Below are positions 57,470-64,000 of a DNA stretch of 64,000 bases, piece by piece. The DNA comes from Spiribacter sp. 1M189 (GTDB taxonomy: Bacteria; Pseudomonadota; Gammaproteobacteria; Nitrococcales; Nitrococcaceae). A program made the position numbers and the translations under genes. Location of the stretch: positions 1,426,001-1,490,000 of the forward strand of contig NZ_JBAKFF010000001.1 of assembly GCF_040838345.1 (NCBI RefSeq), given 5' to 3'. Every line of letters begins with the position of its first letter. The stretch's first letter is position 1. Below the pieces are notes generated by a model. It was not told where the DNA came from. It saw only the letters and a list, made by a program, of their open reading frames with translations, and ran no database searches.

Positions 57470-58423
57470 TCACTGCAATAGCTGACTGAGTGCCTGCTGA
57501 CCCTGAACAAGGGGCCTCGCCGGGTCCTGCGTCCACTCGGTCATCGAGCCATCGTAGAGCGCCACGTCCTCGAGCCCGCCCACCTCGGAGAGGGCAAACC
57601 AGGCGGTGGCTGCCCAGTGACCCGTGTTGCAGAAAGACACCACGGGGCCGTTCTGCTCGATGCCGGCCACCTCGATCAGGCGATTCACTTCATCGGTGTC
57701 GATGAAAGTTGCCGTGTCCTGCTCTACCAGTAACCGCTCTTCCAGGCTGGCCGCGCCGGGGATGGTGCCCGCGGCACGCGCTGCCGGGTGCTTCGCCTGA
57801 CCGGCATACTGAGCCGCCGGACGGGCATCAACGAGCTGACTGCCACTCGAATCGGCATTGGCCACGTCGGCGGTATCGGCCAGCAGCTCGGGTTGCAACT
57901 CCGCGTTGAAGGTCGCCGGGGTCACCGATGCCTCGCCAGTGGCGACCTCACCACCGGCATCGACCCAGGCACGGTAACCGCCGTTGAGAATCGCGACGTC
58001 CTCATGCCCAAGGTATTTCAGGGTCCAGTAAACCCGGGCCGCGCTGCCGAAGTCCGTCGACCCGACACCCGCCGGCACGACGACAACCGTGTCGTCGTTG
58101 TCCACGCCGAGTGAGCCAATCAATGCCTCGAGCCGATCCACCGGAGGCAGCTTGCCGGGGACAGCTCCCTCGGCCACCCGCCAACCGGCACCCGTATAAC
58201 TGGCGTAAGCCGCACCCGGAATATGTCCGGCTTCGAATCCTGCGGCATCCGTTCCGTCAATCGCCGAACGCACATCCAGCACGGCGACATCGGGATTCTC
58301 GAGATGCTCGGAAAGCCATTCCGGCTCAACCAGCGGTCCGACCTCGGGCCCGGCGTGTGCAGTGGTGGCGGCCAGCATACCCGCGAAGCCAGCGGCAATA
58401 ATGGAATGGTGCGTGACGGACAT
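57470..58423 (-). CDS. Periplasmic thiosulfate/3-mercaptopyruvate sulfurtransferase (two rhodanese domains)
   Basis: A 317-residue protein with a signal peptide (HSIIAAGFAGMLAATTAHA) and two rhodanese domains. The first has VAVLDVRSAID, and EVATGEASV follows in the linker. The second includes DARPAAQYAGQ, and its active-site loop FCNTGHWAATAWFALSEVG carries the catalytic cysteine. Such enzymes move sulfane sulfur from thiosulfate or mercaptopyruvate to an acceptor. Being next to the YeeE-type importer, it probably processes the same substrate outside the inner membrane. The first domain lacks a clear active cysteine, as is usual. Confidence 0.88.
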   Translation of the reverse strand: MSVTHHSIIAAGFAGMLAATTAHAGPEVGPLVEPEWLSEHLENPDVAVLDVRSAIDGTDAAGFEAGHIPGAAYASYTGAGWRVAEGAVPGKLPPVDRLEALIGSLGVDNDDTVVVVPAGVGSTDFGSAARVYWTLKYLGHEDVAILNGGYRAWVDAGGEVATGEASVTPATFNAELQPELLADTADVANADSSGSQLVDARPAAQYAGQAKHPAARAAGTIPGAASLEERLLVEQDTATFIDTDEVNRLIEVAGIEQNGPVVSFCNTGHWAATAWFALSEVGGLEDVALYDGSMTEWTQDPARPLVQGQQALSQLLQ

Positions 58424-58517
58424 GACGACACTCCGGTCAAGAATTTGTAAGTTGGCCAGCGTATCGGATTTTTTAGCAGCTTTAAGGACAGATTGGATTT
58501 ATAGATAGAATATTGGG

Positions 58518-58671
58518 TTATAACCGGATTTAGTCCCCGTGTTCATAGGTGGTCATCCGCAATGGCTATTCCTCACCCGAAAGTTATTACTTACTATTAT
58601 CGACAACGTCGGGCCAGGTGCCCGATACAGACTCTCCTCCTCTTGGCCGGCCACAGCGTCGGCTTTTTTTT
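58518..58671 (+). ncRNA. Candidate small regulatory RNA ending at an orphan terminator
   Basis: An intrinsic terminator at 58646-58671 faces right, yet no plus-strand gene lies upstream (both neighbours are on the minus strand). A second hairpin TCGGGC-CAGGT-GCCCGA lies at 58609-58625. Between the two is the unpaired, CU-rich ACTCTCCTCCTCTT (about 58629-58644), complementary to Shine-Dalgarno sequences. TAGAAT at 58506-58511 could be the -10 element, giving about 154 nt; the -35 is weak. The layout (hairpin, CU-rich seed, terminator with T8) is that of Hfq-type sRNAs. The start is a guess. A 39-codon frame at 58562-58681 overlaps it. Confidence 0.4.
58646..58671 (+). terminator. Intrinsic terminator, plus strand
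   Basis: GCCGGC-CACAGC-GTCGGC forms a 6-bp stem (one G-T pair) followed directly by eight T residues at 58664-58671. It is the end of the sRNA candidate. On the minus strand no T-run follows the stem, so it does not serve rdgC. Confidence 0.75.
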
Positions 58672-58701
58672 GCCCGAATGACGGGCGACGTGCCGGCTAA
58701 C

Positions 58702-59595
58702 CTACTCGAACCACGCGATCAGCCGGGGAAGGAATCGTGTCAACTCGCCGGTCATGATGGCGAAATCCGCGTCAAACCGCTCGGCTGGAGTCTCTGCCTC
58801 CCGGTCGTCGGCGTCGCTTTGGACTACGTCAGTGAACCTGAGCCGCTTAATCGACAGGTCGCTATCCAGCACGGCACTGATACGGCCGTCCCAGGTCAAC
58901 GCCAGACGGCGTACGCGCTTGCCGGCCTTGATGTGACCACGAATCTCGCCGCTGCGCAGATCCTGGCGCTTACAGCGAATCTCGGCCCCCTCGGTCTTCG
59001 GATCCTCGAAGACGGCCTCTTCCCCGGGTTCAAGGTCTGACGGAAAGCGGTCATGCGCCAGCCATTCGGTCATCACCTGATGGGGTGCGCTATCAGTCTG
59101 CAGGGGTCGGATAGGCAGACTGCCCAGCAGGGCCCGCAGATCGTCGGTCAGCAACTCTGCCTCGCGCCAGGTCGCAGCGTCGACGATCAGCCAGCGGCCC
59201 TGCAGATCCAGGTAGGCATAAGCGCGCTTGCTGCGGGTGAAGGCTCTCGGCAACAGATCCAGCGTTACCTCTTCCTTCAACCGGGCCTTCTCACGGCGTC
59301 CAAGCGGTCTTCCCATCGACTCCTCACGCTCGGCAATGCGCGCGTCGACGTTTTCGCGAACCACCGCCGGAGGCAACACCCGGGTCTCGGTCTGCAGACA
59401 GATCATCAACCGCTGTCCTGATGCGTGCACGAGCTGCTCGCCGCCGGGCTCCAGTGGTGGGACCCAGCCGCGGGATTCGGGATCATGACCGCCGACCGGA
59501 TGAAAGATACCGGCGCTGAGTCGGTCCTCGAGCTGTGCGGCGTCAAGACTGAAGGCATCGGCCAGTTGATAGACGCAGAGATTGCGAAACCACAT
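58702..59595 (-). CDS. rdgC: Recombination-associated protein RdgC
   Basis: A ring-shaped DNA-binding protein that inhibits RecA. At 297 residues it is normal. N-terminal MWFRNLCVYQLADAFSLDAAQLEDRL, GWVPPLE and GQRLMICLQTETRVLPPAVVRE are all family signatures. ELTRFLPRLIAWF at the C-terminus is also diagnostic. It lies 41 nt after purK on the same strand. Confidence 0.95.
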   Translation of the reverse strand: MWFRNLCVYQLADAFSLDAAQLEDRLSAGIFHPVGGHDPESRGWVPPLEPGGEQLVHASGQRLMICLQTETRVLPPAVVRENVDARIAEREESMGRPLGRREKARLKEEVTLDLLPRAFTRSKRAYAYLDLQGRWLIVDAATWREAELLTDDLRALLGSLPIRPLQTDSAPHQVMTEWLAHDRFPSDLEPGEEAVFEDPKTEGAEIRCKRQDLRSGEIRGHIKAGKRVRRLALTWDGRISAVLDSDLSIKRLRFTDVVQSDADDREAETPAERFDADFAIMTGELTRFLPRLIAWFE

Positions 59596-59636
59596 TGTTC
59601 GTCGAAGTTTCCTTTATCAGGAGGGAGACAAGAGCG

Positions 59637-60776
59637 TTATTCGGCCTTCAACGCCGAGCGGGCCGCCACGACCCGGCGCATCGCATCATCGCGATGGTCA
59701 CCGAATGCGGTCAGATGGCCCATCTTGCGGCCTGGGCGTGCGGCTGCCTTGCCATAGAGATGCAGATTGACAGCCGGATCGGCGAGAGCAGCGGCCCAGT
59801 CAGGCTCACCGCCCTCCCAGAGATCGCCGAGGAGATTGGCCATCGCAACCGGGGCCTTGCGAGTCGTCTCACCGAGTGGCAGACCACAGACCGCACGCAG
59901 CTGCTGGTCGAACTGACTGCTCGGGCAGGCCTCAATGGTCAGATGCCCGGAGTTGTGCGGCCGGGGCGCAAGCTCATTGACCAGGAGCTCGCCACCACGC
60001 GTGAGGAACAGTTCAACGCAAAGAACACCGACCACGTCGAGCTGCTCCATGATGGTTGCGGCAATTTCCCGCGCCCTGTCCGTCTGCGCCTCACCCACCG
60101 GCATGTCGGCGATCGACACGTCCAGGATGTGATTGGCATGACGGTTTTCGATAAGGCCGAAATCCACCAGCCCACCATCCAGCCCGCGGGCGGCGACTAC
60201 CGAGAGTTCGGCTTCGAAATCCACCAAACCCTCGAGGACCGCCGGACCGTCGCCAATCGACCGCCAGGCCCACTCCAGATCCGTATCCGCGTCGAGGCGG
60301 ACCTGACCCTTGCCGTCATATCCGAAACCGGCCGTTTTGAGGATGCAGGGCGTGCCGATCCGTGAGACCGCCACCGCGAGCCCCTGCCGATCATCCACCG
60401 CCTCGAACGGCGCCGTTGGCAGACCGGCCGCGGCCAGGGCCCGCTTCTCACGCAGTCGGTTCTGGGTAATGTGCAGCACCTCGCCACGCGGACGCACCGG
60501 CGCATGACGGGCCGCCACCTCGGTGGCAGCGGAGGCGACATTCTCGAACTCGAAGGTGACCACATCCACATCGCGGGCGAACGCGGCGATCGCATCCAGG
60601 TCGTCATAGTCGGCGACGAGCTCCCGCTCAGCGATCTGACCCGTGGGGGTATCGGTCCCGGGAGAGAGGGTTTCGACCCGATAACCCATGCGACGGGCCG
60701 CCTGGGCGAGCATCCGGCCGAGCTGACCGCTACCCAGGATACCGATCGTGGCACCGGGGAGAATCGGTGGGCTCAA
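59637..60776 (-). CDS. purK: N5-carboxyaminoimidazole ribonucleotide synthetase
   Basis: It uses ATP and bicarbonate to convert AIR to N5-CAIR in purine synthesis. It has 379 residues of an ATP-grasp fold. N-terminal [24 protein letters not shown], the substrate-specific [26 protein letters not shown] with the ATP-grasp lysine, and [29 protein letters not shown] are diagnostic. It starts 4 nt before the purE stop (ATGA), so the two are co-translated. Confidence 0.97.
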   Translation of the reverse strand: MSPPILPGATIGILGSGQLGRMLAQAARRMGYRVETLSPGTDTPTGQIAERELVADYDDLDAIAAFARDVDVVTFEFENVASAATEVAARHAPVRPRGEVLHITQNRLREKRALAAAGLPTAPFEAVDDRQGLAVAVSRIGTPCILKTAGFGYDGKGQVRLDADTDLEWAWRSIGDGPAVLEGLVDFEAELSVVAARGLDGGLVDFGLIENRHANHILDVSIADMPVGEAQTDRAREIAATIMEQLDVVGVLCVELFLTRGGELLVNELAPRPHNSGHLTIEACPSSQFDQQLRAVCGLPLGETTRKAPVAMANLLGDLWEGGEPDWAAALADPAVNLHLYGKAAARPGRKMGHLTAFGDHRDDAMRRVVAARSALKAE

Positions 60777-61264
60777 GGCAGCTCGTCCTCAATCACCTTG
60801 CGGGCCTGTGCCTCGCGATAAGCCTCGAGCCGCTCCGCCAGCCCTTTATCCTCGCTCGACAGCATGGAGATGGCGAAAAGCGCGGCGTTGCGCGCCCCCG
60901 CCTCACCGATTGCGAATGTCGCCACGGGCACGCCACCGGGCATCTGCACGATGGAGAGCAGAGAATCCAGCCCCTTCAGTGCACGGCTCTGGACCGGCAC
61001 ACCAAGGACGGGAACAGTGGTCTGCGCCGCCACCATGCCGGGGAGGTGCGCCGCGCCACCGGCACCGGCGATGATGGCTCTCAGCCCGCGCTCCCGCGCC
61101 GTCGCGGCATACTCATTCATGCGCGCCGGCGTCCGGTGAGCCGACACGATCCGGCACTCATGCGCCACGCCGAACTCCTTCAGCAGGGTATCGGCATGGG
61201 CCATGGTTTCCCAATCGGAACGGCTGCCCATGATGATGCCCACTCGTGGCGCGTCATCAGCCAT
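60773..61264 (-). CDS. purE: N5-carboxyaminoimidazole ribonucleotide mutase
   Basis: It moves the carboxyl group of N5-CAIR to make CAIR. I chose the ATG at 61264, giving 163 residues that start [21 protein letters not shown], the family N-terminus. The active-site SAHRTPARM and [15 protein letters not shown] motifs are present. The start lies 8 nt inside the end of phaC, so purEK follow phaC on one transcript. An upstream extension within phaC is not used. Confidence 0.96.
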   Translation of the reverse strand: MADDAPRVGIIMGSRSDWETMAHADTLLKEFGVAHECRIVSAHRTPARMNEYAATARERGLRAIIAGAGGAAHLPGMVAAQTTVPVLGVPVQSRALKGLDSLLSIVQMPGGVPVATFAIGEAGARNAALFAISMLSSEDKGLAERLEAYREAQARKVIEDELP

Positions 61265-63056
61265 TGCTGGGCTCCCGCACATAATGACCCGGTGCATCCT
61301 CGATGGGCTTGAGCTTGCCATCGCCCGGGGTGCGCGCCGGCACTTCCCCACCACGCTTGGGCTGCAACCACTTCACCCAGTCCAGCCACCACGAGCCCTC
61401 ATGATGCTTCGCGCCATCGAACCAGGCATCTGGATCCTTGGGGTTGCGCCCGTTGAGCCAGTAGCCGTATTTCTGCTTCTCGGGCGGATTGATCACTCCG
61501 GCGATATGGCCCGAGCCACCGAGTACGAACCGCGTGCGTCCGCCCAGCAGTCGCGACCCTCGGTAGCAGGCATGCCACGGCGCGATGTGATCTTCCTTGG
61601 CGGAGACGAAGTATGACGGCACTTCGACCTTGCCGAGGTCGATGGGCACACCATCAAGGGTGATGCCGCCCGGCTCCTTGAGCTTGTTCTCGAGGTACAT
61701 GTTGCGAAGATAGAACGCATGCATGCGCGCGGGCATGTTGGTGGAATCCTGATTCCAGAACAGCAGGTCGAAGGGGAACGGATCCTCGCCCTTGAGATAG
61801 TTATTGACGAAGAACGACCAGATCAGATCGTTCGAGCGCAGGCTGGACATGGTCGAGGCCATTTGATTTCCCGCCAGATAGCCGCGCTCATTCATCTGCT
61901 TCTCAAGCGACTGCAGCTGCTCCTCATCAATGAAGACCTCGAGCTCGCCCGGGCTGTCAAAGTCGAGCAGGGTGGTCAGGAAAGTGGCGCTGTTCACGCC
62001 ACCTTCGCCGCGCTCGGCCATCCAGGCGAGGGTCGAGGCCAGCAGTGTGCCGCCGAGGCAGTAACCAATGATATTGACATCGCGCTCGCCAATGGCCTGC
62101 TCGACGGCATCAAGAGCCGCCAGCGGCCCCAGTTTCATGTAGTCCTCGAACTGCTTTTCGGCCAGATCGGCATCCGGGTTGCACCAGGAGATGACGAACA
62201 CCGTATAGCCCTGCTCCACCAGCCACTTGACCAGCGAGTTCTTGGGCCGGAGATCGAGTATGTAGTACTTGTTGATCCAGGGTGGCACGAACAGCAGCGG
62301 CCGCCGGGCCACCTGCTCGGTGGCCGGCTCATACTGAATGAGCTGCATCAGCTCGTTCTGATAGATCACCTTGCCCGGCGTCACCGCCAGATCCTTGCCG
62401 ACCTCGAAGGCCTCGGGATGGGTCTGACGGATCTTGAGCGTGCCGTTGCCCCGCTCAAGGTCCTCAAGCAGCTTGTTCAGCCCGTCCAGCAGATTCTGAC
62501 CGCGGGTCTCGACCGTGCGCTCGAGTACTTCCGGGTTGGTCGCCAGGAAATTCGAAGGCGATGTGGCGCTGATGAACTGGCGTGTGTAGAAGTCGATCTT
62601 GCGCTGGGTCTTCTCGTCGAGCCCCTCGACGTTGTTGACGGTGTGATGAAGATAATCCGCGGTCAGCAAGTAGGACTGCTTGACGAAATCGAAGAACGGA
62701 TTCTCCTCCCAGCCCTCATGAGCGAAGCGCTTGTCGCCCTTCGCCGGCTCACGAACAGGCTCGCTGTCAACGCCCATCATCCGCAGCGTCTGGTTCTGCA
62801 TCAGGGACATGTAGTCCTGCCAGAATGACATCTGCGCCTGCACCAGCTGGACCGGATCGGCCATCAGACGGGCATACAGATCCTGGAAGAGCTTGCTCAT
62901 GTGCAATGCGTCATCCATGGAAAGCTGCTGGCCCGACTCCTGACGAGCCAGGAAATCCTTGACCAACTGCTGGCTGCGGCCGGCAATTTCGGTGAGTGAG
63001 CGCGTGAGCTCGTTGGGATCGACCTCCGGCACTCCGGTATTCTTGGATTCAGTCAT
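61257..63056 (-). CDS. phaC: Class I poly(3-hydroxyalkanoate) synthase
   Basis: It polymerises hydroxyacyl-CoA into storage granules. The 599-residue protein has the lipase-like box with Cys333 in [12 protein letters not shown]. The catalytic aspartate is in [20 protein letters not shown] and the histidine in [14 protein letters not shown]. The N-terminal part ([27 protein letters not shown]) and [32 protein letters not shown] are class I features. No phaA, phaB or phasin gene is adjacent. Its stop overlaps purE by 8 nt. The ATG at 63056 has GGAGG ten nt upstream. Confidence 0.96.
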   Translation of the reverse strand: MTESKNTGVPEVDPNELTRSLTEIAGRSQQLVKDFLARQESGQQLSMDDALHMSKLFQDLYARLMADPVQLVQAQMSFWQDYMSLMQNQTLRMMGVDSEPVREPAKGDKRFAHEGWEENPFFDFVKQSYLLTADYLHHTVNNVEGLDEKTQRKIDFYTRQFISATSPSNFLATNPEVLERTVETRGQNLLDGLNKLLEDLERGNGTLKIRQTHPEAFEVGKDLAVTPGKVIYQNELMQLIQYEPATEQVARRPLLFVPPWINKYYILDLRPKNSLVKWLVEQGYTVFVISWCNPDADLAEKQFEDYMKLGPLAALDAVEQAIGERDVNIIGYCLGGTLLASTLAWMAERGEGGVNSATFLTTLLDFDSPGELEVFIDEEQLQSLEKQMNERGYLAGNQMASTMSSLRSNDLIWSFFVNNYLKGEDPFPFDLLFWNQDSTNMPARMHAFYLRNMYLENKLKEPGGITLDGVPIDLGKVEVPSYFVSAKEDHIAPWHACYRGSRLLGGRTRFVLGGSGHIAGVINPPEKQKYGYWLNGRNPKDPDAWFDGAKHHEGSWWLDWVKWLQPKRGGEVPARTPGDGKLKPIEDAPGHYVREPSNG

Positions 63057-63082
63057 GATGCGTATCGCCTCCGAGCGAACAG

Positions 63083-63892
63083 GTGAGAAAGATCATACGG
63101 CACTGCGACAAAGCGCCACAAACTTGCCGGACCCTTCCGCTGATCGCCACCGCTGACGCCGATCCGGCAAGCCTGCGCATCGTCGATGAGTGGCTGGCGA
63201 CCGAGCCCGTCGACACACCGCCCCGGGACGGCCTCTATCTCACCGCTGACAGCAATGGCCTGGCGCTCTGCCGTGCCCTGCGTCCACCTGTCTGCATGCG
63301 AGCCGAATTCCTCCGCGGTGCGCAGGGATTCCGCATGGCCCGACAACGCCACCAACGTGAGGCGATTGCCCGTGCCTGCGGCGTTGGCGGTGGGTCTTGC
63401 CCGCGGGTCGTTGATGCCACCGCCGGATTGGGCCGTGACGCGTTCATCCTTGCCGCGACGGGGGCCCAAATCATCCTGCTGGAACGCTCTGCCGTGGTGT
63501 ACGCCTTACTCGTCGACGGACTGCGGCGGGCCGCAGGCGGAGGCGCTGAGGATATCGTGTCGCGCATGACGGCCATCCACATCGAGGCTGTCGAATGGCT
63601 GCGCGGTCATGGCACCGACGAGAAACCGGACACGGTCTATCTCGATCCGATGTACAAGGGCCGGCGGCGTGCCGCTGCCGGCAAGGAACTGGCCCTGCTG
63701 CAGGCGTTGCTGGGACCGCCTGAGTCCGACGCCGAGCTGTTCGAGGCAGCCAGGACAGCAGCGTGTAACCGGGTGGTGGTGAAGCGCCATCGGCGAGCGC
63801 CAGCGCTGGCTGGCATTACGCCCGATTACCGACTCACCGGGCGCAGCACGCGTTTCGATGTCTACCGAGCAAACGGCGGCAAGGTAGGCTGA
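63083..63892 (+). CDS. rsmJ: 16S rRNA (guanine1516-N2)-methyltransferase RsmJ
   Basis: It methylates G1516 of 16S rRNA using S-adenosylmethionine. The 269-residue protein has AEFLRGAQGFRMARQRHQREAIARACG, the SAM-binding RVVDATAGLGRDAFILAATGAQIILLERS and the catalytic YLDPMYKGRRRAAAGKELALLQAL motif. The C-terminus RLTGRSTRFDVYRANGGK is typical. The GTG at 63083 has only a weak ribosome-binding site and overlaps the predicted phaC promoter, so a start further downstream cannot be excluded. It is divergent from phaC. Confidence 0.92.
   Translation: MRKIIRHCDKAPQTCRTLPLIATADADPASLRIVDEWLATEPVDTPPRDGLYLTADSNGLALCRALRPPVCMRAEFLRGAQGFRMARQRHQREAIARACGVGGGSCPRVVDATAGLGRDAFILAATGAQIILLERSAVVYALLVDGLRRAAGGGAEDIVSRMTAIHIEAVEWLRGHGTDEKPDTVYLDPMYKGRRRAAAGKELALLQALLGPPESDAELFEAARTAACNRVVVKRHRRAPALAGITPDYRLTGRSTRFDVYRANGGKVG
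63092..63121 (-). promoter_or_regulatory. Sigma-70-type promoter of phaC-purEK
   Basis: The minus strand reads TTGTGG (63116-63121), an 18-bp spacer, then TATGAT (63092-63097), with a predicted start near 63085 and a leader of about 29 nt before phaC. It lies inside the first codons annotated for rsmJ. Confidence 0.5.
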
Positions 63893-64000
63893 TGGCGCGG
63901 GATGGTGACTGATGCTTCAACGGCCAGCATGCAGGACCATGGATCGATGGCTCGGGCCGGGCGGACCAGATCCGGCTGGCCGACGAGGCGCAGGCGCAGG
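63893..64000. other. Right-edge stretch without an assignable gene
   Basis: The last 108 bases follow the rsmJ stop. Open frames run off the edge on both strands, the most protein-like on the minus strand (QPDLVRPARAIDPW), but nothing is long enough to identify. Confidence 0.5.

Larger units (their letters stand above)
58424..58701. other. Unusually AT-rich intergenic region between sseA-type gene and rdgC
   Basis: A 278-bp gap whose first half is strikingly AT-rich for this window (about 58440-58525, with TTTTTTAGCAG, ATAGATAGAATATTG and GGTTATAACC). It should contain the minus-strand promoter of the sulfurtransferase gene. It also holds the plus-strand sRNA candidate and orphan terminator described separately. 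No protein-coding gene is convincing here. Confidence 0.6.

Noticed and set aside
58562-58681. A 39-codon frame (MAIPHPKVITYYYRQ...) with a possible AGGTGG ribosome-binding site.
   Set aside because: It reads through both hairpins and the T8 of the terminator, so the RNA explanation is simpler. It is kept only as a caveat to the sRNA candidate.

Overview
The window is a 64 kb, GC-rich, very densely packed chromosomal segment of a gammaproteobacterium. Gene content, gene order and the many ATGA-type overlaps suggest a halophilic or alkaliphilic member of the Ectothiorhodospiraceae, similar to Spiribacter, Alkalilimnicola or Halorhodospira. That placement is an inference from protein character and synteny, not from a marker gene. 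I see no insertion sequence, prophage, integrase or CRISPR array. Nearly all of it is housekeeping or nitrogen-assimilation DNA.

Layout. 1-5 kb: the end of a type IV pilus assembly operon (a pilN tail, a fused pilO-pilP, and a very short pilQ), joined by overlaps to aroK, aroB and a dGTPase-like gene. 5-14.5 kb: gltBD, hemE, a NUDIX gene, hemB and aroE. 14.5-25 kb: a cation/proton antiporter, gamma carbonic anhydrase, glutathione reductase, prlC, a SelD-type flavoprotein, xth, ubiD with a ferredoxin-fused reductase, and mlaA. 25-38 kb: an HNH nuclease, the split transhydrogenase pntAA-AB-B with a glycine-rich extra gene, priA, argS, an FtsN-like SPOR protein, a beta-hydroxyacid dehydrogenase, and glnK-amtB divergent from ubiK-comM. 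39.5-50.8 kb: a complete nitrogen-scavenging block on the minus strand, with the urea ABC transporter urtABCDE and the urease genes ureDABCEFG, the latter headed by a small membrane protein. 51-64 kb: a DadA-like dehydrogenase, a Kef-type antiporter, a cytochrome c5-like protein, tRNA-Arg(CCG), an acetylpolyamine amidohydrolase, a thiosulfate transporter with a periplasmic rhodanese, rdgC, purK, purE, phaC and rsmJ.

The clearest theme is nitrogen assimilation. GOGAT (gltBD), PII/AmtB, urea import and urease are all present. By eye I found three sigma-54 (-24/-12) promoters, upstream of glnK-amtB, urtA and the urease operon. Each has NtrC-like 17-bp dyads upstream at enhancer distance. Urea uptake, urea hydrolysis, ammonium uptake and PII therefore look like one NtrC regulon encoded within 14 kb.

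Other points worth checking: a PilO-PilP fusion beside a secretin of only about 386 residues; an orphan intrinsic terminator preceded by a hairpin and a CU-rich anti-Shine-Dalgarno tract at 58.5-58.67 kb, which looks like an unannotated small RNA; a 34-residue single-span membrane protein after the thiosulfate transporter gene; and a small histidine-containing membrane protein at the head of the urease operon.
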